A DNA stretch of 64,000 bases. Source: Culex pipiens pallens. Its lineage: Eukaryota > Arthropoda > Insecta > Diptera > Culicidae. The stretch covers positions 89,614,221-89,678,220 of the forward strand of contig NC_068938.1 in the NCBI RefSeq assembly GCF_016801865.2. The letters are read 5' to 3'. This document shows positions 32,791 to 44,717 of this stretch, in pieces (position 1 is the stretch's first letter; the number at the start of each line of letters is the position of its first letter). Below the pieces are notes generated by a model. That model was given only the letters and a program-made list of their open reading frames with translations. It ran no database searches and was not told where the DNA came from. The position numbers and the translations under genes were made by a program.

Positions 32791-35583
32791 TAATCGTAAA
32801 ACATTGAGGTGGTGCCAAAAAGAGGGGTGTTGCGACTTCGTTGAATCTTTCAGATTTATAAAGTGTGACATGCAGCATGGTGATTTTTCATCCAAATATG
32901 CAAGTTGGATTTTTTCGATTGTCCCGAAACCGGTTTCGAATTAAGTAGAATAAAAATAATTCTGGCAAATATTGTTTGTGTTTTCAATGAATTTTGTATA
33001 ATCAATTTCAACTTTTGAATTTGCGATTTTTAAATTTTGAACTTTTTGATTTGGATGATCTTTTGTCCATGCATTTCTTGTGTCATAAAAAGCCACTTTA
33101 TGATATAAGATTTTTCATATCATCTGGTCAGGCAAAATGGGCATGTAAATATTCGAATATCAGTACCTCGAGAAGGAATTTTTTGGTTGCCAAATCGGCA
33201 ACCTTTGGCAAATTCGGCCTTCGGCAAAGTTGGAGGTTACGATTCGAACTTTGCAGAAAAATAAATGTATGCGAACGAAAAAAAATCCGATTCTCTTTAT
33301 TTGTATCACAAAAAGTAAAATTTCTTCAAAACGGAATTTCTAACCTTCCAAATCAATTGATATGTTTTAGGGCACTAAAATGCAATTTTTATGCTAGAAT
33401 TCAGATGGTTTAATTGATTTTCAGGCCTTAAAAGGGTTAAATTTACTTTTCCATTACCGTCATCAGGGGTGACATTGAGTCTTAGGGGGATATCAGGTCA
33501 TACAAATTTCGACATTTTTCTGATGACGTAATATTAAATATTTGCCTGTAAGCTTGCAAATTTTAATCAAAATATTATCGAAACGGCCAGAAAATGGAAA
33601 ATCTGTTAGATTTAATCGAAATCTGGCACAGAGAATGATTAATCTTAATTCTGGCTAACATTTCAAAAATCTGGCATTCCCAGATTTATCTGAAAATCTG
33701 GCATCCCTGATTATGGGTTTGATACCCATCTTGCTCTTAGCCAGAAATTTTCTGACAAAAGGAATTCTTGAACACCTGAATAAGATCGATTTTTCTGTTG
33801 GATTGAATACCTATCAGTTGAATATTGAAGTATCTCAACGCCTTCCCGGATTTTCCAAACTGAAGTGAAAAAAGAGATGAATGCAAGAACATACGAAGAT
33901 GTATGTGGATGTAAAGAATCTTTAAACGATTCACAGCAACCAAAAGTTCCATAACGATTTGCGAGCGCAGAATTGATCTAAATAAAATCATTGTAGTTTC
34001 AAACATATCTGCAGCATCAGGTTTATCAGGTTTATTAAATTACTTTTTTTCCGTGTTTGAACCTCCATCAATGAATCCTTCACCGAGCGAATTCACACAC
34101 ACGAGAAAAAAAACAATCAGCCCGTTTACCTCTTTGGCGAACGAGAAGAAACGTAAACATTTATTAATAAGATTAATTTTTATTAATTCCACTGTTTGCG
34201 ATTTCATTGGATCGTGATAATATTCATGATTACCGATTTTTCTTCCCCAACCCACCAGAGGGAAGCTCAGATTGGTGCTGAGAGCTATGCGTGAGCAGCA
34301 ATAAAATATTCAACGCGCATTGTGAGCAGATAATTAACTGTTGAAGTGAGGGAAAATGAACTTTTTGAGTAAGTTTCAATCAATTATTTGAATTGATAAT
34401 CTGAAATAAAGTCAAACAAAAATATCTAACATTGATGCTTTTCACCAGAAAAAATGAAGAAATAACGCCGGTTTGCACATTTTCCAGTATGTTTGATTTG
34501 CGGGAAAGCACTGTTGATCTTCCCTTCTAATACGAACCTAGTGCCTAGCTGAGCAATAGCAGCAGTTGCTGCCAAAGTGAGCTGGGAAAATCCAATCCAG
34601 AAACACGAGAAGCTCCCTGCGAAGACGCATCTGTTCTTGTTTACCATTCAATAAACTCGGTAATTGCGAAATCAAGTGAATCTGTAAATAAAACACGATC
34701 CTGTTGCGGAGCGAGGCGGCTGGAAATGTGATGATTTCTATTTTTCCGTTTACTTTTGCCGGGTGTCGTTGTTTTCCCTTTGATGGGCGTGTTTGAAGTG
34801 CTGGGTTTTGGTTTCTTGGGAACTCGGAAAAAGTATCAAGTTATTTGATATATTTAGAGCAAGTCTAGGAAAAAATATACTTTTTGGTTTGAATCGTTAA
34901 ATTAAGTTTTCCAACAAGAATCAATGCATTTATTAACAAGATTTTTTGGCGATGTAATGTGCAAAAAAAATGAAACTTGAAGCAGATATTTCAACAAAAA
35001 TGTACCAAACTTTAAATCCATTGAAGCATATTGCACAACCATCAGGCGTGTAATTGAAGTCAGAGAATAAACACACACACACACACACGAGCGTTTGTTT
35101 CTTCACTCGCTCGTCGGAGAGTGCAGAGTGCAGCTAAAATAATTAAAATTTAATTAACTTCACCATCCATTATGCAGGCGGGCTCTGCGTCCGGTGACGG
35201 TCACTTCCGATGGGAGTTGTCCACGTGTGTTTCCACGTGGCGCGCTGCGAGACACAATGGATCCGCTTGCCGATGGGAAAAGTTATGCAATTTAGCTGAA
35301 GTTGCTGGAGAAAATGTAAACAGTTGATCGGTTTTTGTTATGCTTTTGCGTGGCGTTTTGGTAACATTTCACATGTATGGAATTTTAAAAGCTTTAGACA
35401 CGTCTTTTATTATTATTATATAAATATTCGATTTTAAATTTGCCAAATTCTTCATCAATAAGTGGAGAATCAATATTAATCCACTAGACACATATTTTCC
35501 CAAATATGAGCCTGATTGGTTGAATCTACGATTTGTGAGAGCCATTTTATCATTGTTCCCCGTGTCTCATGGATGACTTCTTT
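32791..35583. other. Diverged foldback remnants, then single-copy DNA
   Basis: About 33130-33400 resembles the TTCGGCAAAGTTGGAGGT segment of the long-foldback arms. About 33465-33510 (GGTGACATTGAGTCTTAGG) resembles a dispersed mosquito repeat near 20050 in the opposite orientation. From 33730 to 35583 I see only single-copy AT-rich DNA with a short CA run near 35070. Confidence 0.35.
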
Positions 35584-35594
35584 ACCCTACTTAC

Positions 35595-37504
35595 CCCAAA
35601 TTCACTCTCCTGCGAAATGAAAAGTTCGCAAGAGATGTCGAACAAATTAAACCTTATTCCAAACCTTTTTGGAAACTTTCAAAGGTTCTTAAGAAACCTC
35701 AAAAACCAATCCCTTCTTTAAAAGATGGTGATAATATTCTATTAACTAATGGGGAAAAAGCTCAAAAACTTGCCCAGCAGTTTGAGAGTGCTCATAATTT
35801 CAACTTAAATGTTTTGAGTCCTATTGAAGATCAAATTTCATTAGAATTTCAGAATATTGTTGAACAAGAATTTTCATCAGATGAAGTTTTTAATACGGAT
35901 CTGAATGAAATAAAATCTATTATCAAAAAATTTAAAAATATGAAAGGTGAGGATGGCATTTTTAAACATTTTAATTAAAAACGTTACTTAATCCACACTT
36001 AATGGTTGGTGCCTTCCTCAAATTAAAAGGGTGCTATCCAAAATAGACAAAAAAGGGCGATGTTTTTCAGTGTTTTATCGATTTGACTCATTATTCATAC
36101 CACTAGATTGAGTAGTCAGATCTTCGTATTGCAGGGCACTTATGTGCTTACAACTTATGATAGGGTAGTCAGATATCCAATCCAATTCGTGCTCGTTGAA
36201 AAGGTCTTTTAATTACCTATCCAAATATAGGTCGCATGATCTTTTCTCATCTTTTAAGTGGATTTAATAGATTTCTGTTACATGAAATTTTGTGATTTTT
36301 TACATGTATGTAATCCCTTAAGAAGTTCATTTTTCGAGTGATTTCATAGCCTTTTTTCAATGAGGTGAGGAAGGCAAAAAATACCAGAAGCAACTTTGAG
36401 TAGCTTGGTCAAAATTTTCAACAAATGTTTCGATTAGGCATATTTTCCCAGTAGTTGGAAAAATGCCAAAGTAATTCCGATTTTGAAACCGGACAAAAAT
36501 CCTGCCGAAGCTTCAAGCTATCGGCCCATTAGTTTGCTTTCATCTATTTGTAAATTATTCGAAAAAATGATTCTTAATAAAATGATGACGCACTGATGAG
36601 TAGTTTGGATTTCGCCTTGGGCCTACTCATCAGTTGTTGAGACTTTCAAATTTGATTCGGAGCAACAAATCTGAGGGCTATTATACTGGCACTGCTCTTC
36701 TAGACAAAGAAAAAGCATTTGACAGTGTTTGGCATAAAGGTTTGATTGCGAAATTGAAAAGGTTTAATTTTCCGATTTATATCGTGAAAATTATCCAAAA
36801 TTATTTGACGGATCGTACTCTGCAGGTATGTTATCAGAATAGCAAATCTGATCAACTACCTGTACGTGCTGGCGTCCCTCAAGGAAGCATTTTGGGTCCA
36901 ATTTTATACAATATTTTTACTTCTGACTTGCCTGATTTGCCCCCAGGATGTCAGAAATCACTATTTGCTGATGATACAAGCATCTCCGCCAAAGGTAGAA
37001 ACCTTCGTGTCATCACAAGAAGATTACAAAAAAGCTTGGATATTTTCAATTCTTATTTAGAAGAATGGAAAATTACTCCAAATGCTGCAAAAACTCAACT
37101 TATTATTTTCCCTCACAAACCAAGGGCTGATTTTCTTAAACCAAAAAGTCATCACATTATAAAGATGAATGAGGTAATTTTAAAGTGGGAGGATCAAGTG
37201 AAATATCTTGGACTAGCTTTTGACAAAAACCTTACTTACAAGGATCACATTGAAAGTATCCAGGTTAAATGTAACAAATATATTAAATGTTTGTATCCAC
37301 TTATAAACAGGATTTCAAGACTTTGTCTCAAGAATAAACTGTTAATTTATAAACAAATTTTCAGACCTGCCTCCCTGGTTCAGCACCAGTGAACTTCATC
37401 AATTAGCCGAAGTTGACACTTTGGATGTTATGTTTAATAAGATTATTGATGCATTTCGACAAAAATCATTGCAGTCTTCAGCTGCATTGATCCATTTATT
37501 ATAA
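35595..37504 (+). pseudogene. Jockey-like reverse transcriptase pseudogene
   Basis: Block 1 (35595-35979) reads ...LRNEKFARDVEQIKPYSKPFW to FKNMKGEDGIFKHFN and is cut by an insertion. Block 2 (about 36376-36594) carries PSSWKNAKVIPILKPDK and SYRPISLLS, then a deletion plus an in-frame TAG at 36601. Block 3 (open from 36604 to 37392) has FGFRLG, the first catalytic aspartate in EKAFDSVWH, VPQGSILGP, the FADD active site and YLGL. Block 4 (PWFSTSELHQLAEVDTLDV to stop at 37502-37504) is in another frame after a small deletion near 37366. The enzyme copies element RNA at the nicked target; this copy cannot. Confidence 0.85.
35982..36375. mobile_element. 394-bp relative of the 2.4-kb element, inside RT
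   Basis: Begins CGTTACTTAATCCACAC with GGTTGGTGCCTTCCTCA, and ends AGGTGAGGAAGGC, the same ends as 23347-25706. It keeps one diverged internal unit (GATAGGGTAGTCAGAT, GAAAAGGTCTTTTAATTACC). It interrupts the RT frame, which resumes with PEATLSSLVK directly after it, so it inserted after the LINE. Confidence 0.75.
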
Positions 37505-37759
37505 AGTTTATAAGTTAGTTTTAAGCTATCCCTTTTCCCTTTTGTACATGTAGGACCACATTTGAAATCACTGAATAGTGAAAGCTACAATATTTCATGA
37601 ATAATTGAAAGTTACTAGTATTTAAAATTGAGGTGAAAAGTCATCGATTGTAATTGGACACTTAATAATATTTTAACTGAATGAATGTACATGGAAAAAA
37701 AATCTGAATAAATATAAATTTAAAAAAAAAAATAAATAAAAACCCTACTCAATTGAGCT

Positions 37760-37803
37760 GTTTGAAAAGAAAGAAAAAAAGAAAGAAAGAAAGAAAGAAT
37801 GAA
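37760..37803. repeat. GAAA microsatellite
   Basis: Imperfect (GAAA)n follows the LINE tail and target duplication closely; such tracts often seed from retroposon A-tails, although here the duplicated target lies between. Confidence 0.6.
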
Positions 37804-38789
37804 AGTTCGTTTCCATTTTCATTGAATTTTTTTAAAAACAAAATTCTTTCTGTGAACAAATTTATATTGTTCTATTACCATCCCATTACACATTTTGAGA
37901 TGGTCAAGTGGTCAACTCTTAAGTTCAATCGATCCAACTTCCCATTGCAAAATTACAACGACATCGAACATGACTGCTGTAAGGCGATTCCAAACTATTC
38001 CCGCACATACGTTAGCAAGTGTGAGTCGGTGGTTGTAAGCTCCCCAAAGTTTCCCTTCCCAGCATTCAAAATGGAAAAGCCATTCTCACACACCATTCAA
38101 AGAACCACACGTGGGAAATCCCCCAGAGGGACTATAGCAAAAACCTCCGAGTACATTGAAATTCCCACATCGCATTTTCCAGCTCGTTTCGTCGGTAATT
38201 CTTGCCACTCTTAACGCTGCCCAATACGACTGTCCGAGGGCTCCCAGGAACGATTCCGAGAATGTGAAAACTGCACTCTCCCGTACCTTCCCACCGAGAG
38301 AGCCACAATCCATTACAACCGACTTCGAGTGCCGAGTGCAATTGTTTCAGCTAGACGAGTGACTGGAATGGAAACAGGAAATACCTGTCATCGTCATCGG
38401 AACCAAGATTTGGTGGAACCTGAGAGGATATGCCTGGTTGCCACAAGCTGCCGCAAAGTCCGCTCCGTTGGGACCCCGGACGTTGCTTCGTCGATGTGAA
38501 GGGAATAGTTCTGTTTAGTTTGGGAACTTGGCCAAAGGATGTTTGTTTAGAATTTCATTCATTATAGATAAGAATTATATTTGTGAACTATTTTCACTAT
38601 ATCAACAGTCTAAAACGTGACTTTTGAGCAGAAAAACACGTTTAGAGCACCTTTCAGAGCCATAGAATATGAATTCGGTTTTAAAATAACGTGAAACGTG
38701 GATTTTGAAAACATTAAATTTAAAAAAAATGGGATTTCCATGCTAATTCTCATACAAAATTTAATCATTTTGCGCAAACGCCCAATTTT
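37804..38789. other. Single-copy DNA, no gene called
   Basis: Region 37900-38520 is less AT-rich and has overlapping short frames on both strands, none with a recognisable domain. It could be regulatory or intronic. Confidence 0.35.
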
Positions 38790-39268
38790 TATCGATTATT
38801 TTATTTTCCCGTATAGAGCAACTTTTGTTCAACGAAAAACTTTACTTATCTTGTTTTATGTTCTTTTTGTTTTATTTTTGATTTGCATTTATCTTGTTAA
38901 GTTTATGTTTGTTTTTGGTAGTATTTGGCCTATTCCACCACCTTCTATCATTTCATTTGCCTTTCCAATTTTTTATGTTTGTACAGTCACTTTTTCAATT
39001 TTTTGCTCGTTTTTCACATTTTCTGCTCAAGAATGGCACCATTATCATTTGCAATGAAAAAAAGGCGTAGAGGCATAGTCTGAGACACTACAAAAATTAC
39101 TGCATACTTCTTTTTACTCAAAATATAGGAAATGTTCGTTACAGAACAGTCAATATTGACCCCTAAAAAATGTAATTTTTTTAAACATTGGCAAAGTCAA
39201 ATAAAACAAGTTTGACTTCACTCCACCCAGAAATTTTTTTAAATTTTTAAAAGTTCTTCTTTCCAATG

Positions 39269-41276
39269 GAGCAATTCTCTACGAAATCAGCCGATTTTGA
39301 CCATTCTTATTTTTAAGTATTTTTTTTTTTAATTTGGCTCAAACTTTGTGGGCTATGACCAAAGAAGCTATTTTGTGTCATTGATTAACCCAAACGAGTC
39401 TCCATACAATTTTGGCTGCTGTCCATACAAAGATGGAACGTAAATATTCAAACAGCTGTAACTTTTGAGTGAATTTTCTGATCAATTTGGTGTCTTGGGC
39501 AAAGTTTTAGGTATTGTTGAGTGCTGTTGAAAAAAAATGGGTACATGGAAAAAAACCTGCCGATTTTTAATTACTTTTATTCACAAACACTCAAATACCC
39601 TAAATACGTATTTTTTTTTATTTTCGACATTTTATTATATCTTTAGGGGACAAAAACCCGCAACTTTTGAGCCATAGAGAAGTATGGTTAAAAAATCTGC
39701 CACCGAGTTATGATTTTTTGAAAAAATAGTGATTTCTGGAAAAAAAAAATAATTTCATATAAAAACATTTTTTTATGTAAAACTGAATTTGCAATTGAAA
39801 AGTATTGAACAGATTTTTTGATAAAGGGCTTCGTTTTCATGATATTTTGATTTTTTTTTAATCAAGACTAACATTTAAAAAGGGCGTAAAATTTAATGTT
39901 TTGCCTTTTTGAAATGTTAGTCTTGATTTAAAAAAACTTGAAAATATTGTTTTCGAAAAGATCGAAACATTTTACGAATGTTTCATGTTTTAACATTGAA
40001 AAGGTCCAAAGGTCCAATCTTCAATGTCTCTGGAACAATTTTATTGCAAATTTTCTGAAAAAAATATTTTCAGAAATGGTCACTCATTGTCACTATTTTT
40101 TTAAATCGAAAAACTGTGAATATTTTGCTAAAATCAAATTTTTGGTGATTATATCATGAAAACGGAGTCCTTTATAAAAAAATCTGTTAGGTACTTTTCA
40201 ATTGCAAATTCAATTACGCATAAAAAAAATATTTTTTTTGCATGAAATTTTCTATTTTTTTTTTCAAAAATCACTATTATTTCAAAAAAATCTAATTCAG
40301 CGGCAGAATTTTTGACCATATTTCTCAATGGCTCCAAAGTTGCAGGTTTTTGTCCTCTAAAACATATCGAAAAATCTCGAATATATTTTTTTTGGGAAAT
40401 TGAGTCTATGTTAAAAAAAGGTAATTGAAAATTCGGCAAATTTTTTTTCCGTGTACCTTTTTTTCTCTTAACTTTTTACAACCCAAGCCCGCCTTTAGAC
40501 AGGCTTCGATTTAAAAAATCGCCAAAAATCCATTTTTCAACCAATTTTTGATCTTTAAAAAGCATTGGAAAGAAAAACTCTTAAAATTTTAGAATTACTT
40601 GTTTTATGTAACTTTGCCAATGTTTTTAAAAATGTAATTTTTCAGGGGTCAACTTTGACTGTGTTTTGTACTAACATTTCCTATATTTTAAGTAAAAAGA
40701 AGTATGCAGTAATGTTTTTACAATTTAAATGAAAATGGTGCCATTTTATAGCAGACAATATGAAAAACAAGCAAAAAATTGAAAAAGTGACTATAAAAAC
40801 ATGGAAAAATTAGATAGCCAAAATGTAATGATAGGAGATGGTAGAATAGGCCAAATACTACTAAAAACAAACATAAACTAAACAAGATAAATGCAAATTA
40901 AAATACTAAAAATGAAACAAGAAAAACATAAAACAAGACAAGTAAAGTTTTTCGTAGAACAAAAGTTGCTCAAATTGACCTCCTGAACACGGGAAAAATA
41001 AAAAAAATTGAATAAAAAAATTTGGGCAGTAGAGGGTTAATAGTACTCAACAATACCTACAACTCTGCCGAAAACACAAAATTGATCAGACAATTCACTC
41101 AAAAGTTACAGCTGTTTGAATATTTACGTACCATTTTTGTATGGACAGCAACCAAAATTGGGTGAACCAATGACATAAAATAGCTTCTTTGGTCATAGGG
41201 AAGGCCCCCACAAAGTTTGAGCCAAAACAAAAAAATACAAATAAAATTCATTTCTGGTTTTGGTAGAGAATTGCTC
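39269..41276. mobile_element. Long foldback B, split by element A'
   Basis: The ends GAGCAATTCTCTACG and GTAGAGAATTGCTC identify the long palindrome family. The left arm runs to a centre near 39890 (AAAAAGGGCGTAAAATTTAATG). The right arm runs 39890-40456 and 41036-41276. Flanks are AATG (39265-39268) and ATTG (41277-41280); the empty site in A' has AATG, so a 4-bp duplication with one change is likely. Arms are more diverged than at 27180, so this is an older copy. Confidence 0.7.
40475..41030 (-). mobile_element. Element A', inverted copy within foldback B
   Basis: Read in reverse it matches 38790-39268 plus 41282-41365 as one continuous unit. The ends are CTCTACTGCCC (right, minus strand) and GGGCTTGGGTTGT (left, minus strand). 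It lies in the right arm of B between TTCCGTGTACC and AGTACTCAACAATACC, which are adjacent in the left arm. Confidence 0.65.
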
Positions 41277-41365
41277 ATTGCTTCTTTAGGATCAAAATTT
41301 TGTTGAAAAATGGATTTTTGCCGATTTTTTAGTTCGAAACCAGTCTAGAGGTGGGGTTTGGTTTT

Positions 41366-43555
41366 AGAGGGATAAACCACAGAGTAACTTTGTGGTTGAA
41401 CCAGGTATTTACAACTTTTCGTCCATCATTATTACAGATAATCATCAATAGACATTGATTTTAATGAAGGTAGTTTCTATTTAAAGCATGGCTTTTCCCC
41501 ATTTTTATCAAAAACTCAAAAGCTTCAAAGGATTTTTATCGTGATATTCGGTGCTTAAAATAAACCGCTTCGATTTGCTGATTTTAGTTTTTTACAAATC
41601 GTTTTAGTTTCAACAACAGCTAAAAGCTGTCTTTCACAACGTTGTCACTACCCCACAGCCATGAGTTCAGTTCCCTGTGCCAAGTGTGACATTCATCCGA
41701 ACCGATGACGGCGTTTGATCTCCAATAAATCCTACTAAATAAATACACCCGCACACGTGCACACACAAAGAGCGACTTATGATGAAGATAACATTTTCAG
41801 AAGCATTCGTAGTTCGAGCAAAACCCCCTTCTTTTGATATAGATGTGACTTTCGTCTCTGGAATCGAGTATTTATTGATTTTATAACACACTTTTGCACA
41901 CATACCAGACTCAGACTTTGAACGATTTTACCTTTGGAGCTCTCACCTGGAGTTGATTCTTCTGGGTATGGAACGATTTAAATCATATTTTATAGCACTA
42001 TAAATCCAGCTTTGTGTACAATTGAATGTTGTTCGCAGTTGCCAGCAGCAGAGCTAGGTCGTTTTGAACTATTACTCCTCCTAGGTTATTGAAACATTGA
42101 AATGCTGGACATGTTTTGAAGATTTAACATTTGGGAGTTATCGTATTGACTATCCTGATTCTGTTCATTGGAACTATGCAATTTTCCAAGTTTTATCAAA
42201 ATTTTTAACTTTTACAATTGAAATTTTGCTTAGCACAATTTTGAGTTGAAATAATGTTTTCTCTGTTATTTTTTTTTTTAAAGACATAATTTATAAATTT
42301 GACCAAAATCAGTGAGCTATGATAAAAGCACTGTCCATTTCCGTATATCTAAGCATCTTCACTGAAAGCAAGCCTGAATCTTGACCAATTCCCGGTCCAT
42401 TAACCATCAAGGTAAAATCCGAAAGCTAGACCAACCCAGCCCAGAGTTACTACACATCCCCCCTTCCTTTCATTGCAAAACCACTGAAATCAGCAGTCCC
42501 TTACTCTCTCTCTCATCTCAACCGGTAGATAACTCCAGGTACATGTCTCCAGAAAGGGTACAATTTGCTGGACCAACCAAGGAATCATGTCACCACAAGC
42601 TCGTCTTTGGCACTGACTTTTCGAGAACGAAACGGAAGCCAAGATTGCACGTGCACACGAGGATGTGGTGTGATATGGTGCTGTAACTAAAGAAAAGAAA
42701 GTGGGTTCCTGAGGGAAACCCCATTCCAGGCGTTGCAGCTCAGCAGATATTTTTGGTCAGCGAGCCAAGCTAGACAACTTCCGGTAACAAATTTAAAAAA
42801 CGAACCGAAAACACGCGACACGCCAATGATACACCTGGGAAATGGATGATCTTTGGATTTGCTAAATGCTGTCGAAAGAAGGTTGCTGCTTAAAAATGTT
42901 TCCTTTGGGAGCTATTCAATAGATGCATTATAAAAGAACCTAAAAATACTAAATGATACTACGTGATGGAATTATCCATTTGACATCTTTTTGAAAAAAA
43001 ATCACTTTATTGCAAGAATAACCACAAACATAATTTGAATTAAAATTAAATAGATTCGAAAATATCTAAAATCAATTAACAACAAAAACTTTTAAGTTAA
43101 AACACATAGCTACATTTTAGCTTACAAATTTTCATTATTCAAAAAGCTCAGCACACTTCTAAGTGAATAGCTTCAAGTTCACGTGTAAGTTTGCCTCAAA
43201 CAAAACTCATCGCAATTCATGAAACAAGTCCAAGAACTCTGGTGGTGAAAAGATGAACAATTTTTCCGAAGCATAAAAAAGCTTTTCTCCAGCACAATTT
43301 ACGCAAACGCGTGTTTGCAAAGAATATGAGAGCAGTTTAACGCAAGTTGGGTGGTACAATCATTGCCATAAAATGAGGTTTATCCGAAGGATAAAACTGG
43401 ATATAAGAAATAATTTATCTATATTGTTGTCCTTGCTAGAAAGTTTCTGAGCTTTGAATTTTGATACTTTTGATTGCAAAGTATTTGAGTTAGTTTGGCG
43501 CCAAAGTGACAGTGCATAAATATTTGGATTTTGTCAAAATGATTGGTTTATTCAG
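41366..43555. other. Single-copy DNA, no gene called
   Basis: Regions 41650-41930 and 42380-42850 are less AT-rich; short frames on either strand (78 and 101 residues) have no recognisable domain. No repeats with clear ends were found. Confidence 0.35.
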
Positions 43556-44717
43556 TTCTTTGTCTTTGTCTTTGTCTTTGTCTTTGTCTTTGTCTTTGTC
43601 TTTGTCTTTGTCTTTGTCTTTGTCTTTGTCTTTGTCTTTGTCTTTGTCTTTGTCTTTGTCTTTGTCTTTGTCTTTGTCTTTGTCTTTGTCTTTGTCTTTG
43701 TCTTTGTCTTTGTCTTTGTCTTTGTCTTTGTCTTTGTCTTTGTCTTTGTCTTTGTCTTTGTCTTTGTCTTTGTCTTTGTCTTTGTCTTTGTCTTTGTCTT
43801 TGTCTTTGTCTTTGTCTTTGTCTTTGTCTTTGTCTTTGTCTTTGTCTTTGTCTTTGTCTTTGTCTTTGTCTTTGTCTTTGTCTTTGTCTTTGTCTTTGTC
43901 TTTGTCTTTGTCTTTGTCTTTGTCTTTGTCTTTGTCTTTGTCTTTGTCTTTGTCTTTGTCTTTGTCTTTGTCTTTGTCTTTGTCTTTGTCTTTGTCTTTG
44001 TCTTTGTCTTTGTCTTTGTCTTTGTCTTTGTCTTTGTCTTTGTCTTTGTCTTTGTCTTTGTCTTTGTCTTTGTCTTTGTCTTTGTCTTTGTCTTTGTCTT
44101 TGTCTTTGTCTTTGTCTTTGTCTTTGTCTTTGTCTTTGTCTTTGTCTTTGTCTTTGTCTTTGTCTTTGTCTTTGTCTTTGTCTTTGTCTTTGTCTTTGTC
44201 TTTGTCTTTGTCTTTGTCTTTGTCTTTGTCTTTGTCTTTGTCTTTGTCTTTGTCTTTGTCTTTGTCTTTGTCTTTGTCTTTGTCTTTGTCTTTGTCTTTG
44301 TCTTTGTCTTTGTCTTTGTCTTTGTCTTTGTCTTTGTCTTTGTCTTTGTCTTTGTCTTTTTTGGTTTTGGTTTTGGTTTTGGTTTTGGTTTTGGTTTTGG
44401 TTTTGGTTTTGGTTTTGGTTTTGGTTTTGGTTTTGGTTTTGGTTTTGGTTTTGGTTTTGGTTTTGGTTTTGGTTTTGGTTTTGGTTTTGGTTTTGGTTTT
44501 GGTTTTGGTTTTGGTTTTGGTTTTGGTTTTGGTTTTGGTTTTGGTTTTGGTTTTGGTTTTGGTTTTGGTTTTGGTTTTGGTTTTGGTTTTAGTTTTGGTT
44601 TTGGTTTTGGTTTTGGTTTTGGTTTTGGTTTTGGTTTTGGTTTTGGTTTTGGTTTTGGTTTTGGTTTTGGTTTTGGTTTTGGTTTTGTTTTTGTTTTTGT
44701 TTTTGTTTTTGTTTTTG
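43556..44717. repeat. Compound hexanucleotide satellite, 1.16 kb
   Basis: Three hexamer arrays follow one another without a break: 133 perfect copies of TGTCTT (43561-44358), 54 copies of TTTTGG with a single variant TTTTAG near 44587-44592 (44359-44682), and about five copies of TTTTTG (44683-44717). Because the unit length is a multiple of three, several frames stay open across the whole tract on both strands, giving Ser-Leu, Cys-Leu, Leu-Val, Lys-Thr and Lys-Asp dipeptide translations. These are not genes. Confidence 0.97.

Larger units (their letters stand above)
35592..37741 (+). mobile_element. 5'-truncated Jockey-clade LINE with 8-bp TSD
   Basis: ACCCTACT flanks both ends (35584-35591 and 37742-37749). 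The element begins partway through ORF2 just ahead of the RT domain, runs through the RT and the C-terminal end, has a 3' UTR of about 230 bp, and ends in an A-rich tail (37715-37741). The protein motifs are those of Jockey-type elements of mosquitoes. It lacks ORF1 and endonuclease, and its ORF is broken, so it is dead. Confidence 0.85.
38790..41365. mobile_element. Element A, interrupted by foldback B
   Basis: Element A occupies about 38790-39268 and resumes at 41277-41365; the second copy A' (40475-41030, inverted) reads through the junction as TTTCCAATGCT on its complement, giving the empty site. A ends in a GGTGGGGTTTGG-type sequence that corresponds to GGCGGGCTTGGG in A'. It is non-coding AT-rich DNA. 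Confidence 0.6.

Noticed and set aside
44359..44682. TTTTGG repeats as a telomere
   Set aside because: Although similar to ciliate telomeric sequence, insects use TTAGG or, in Diptera, other systems; the array is interstitial and follows another hexamer.
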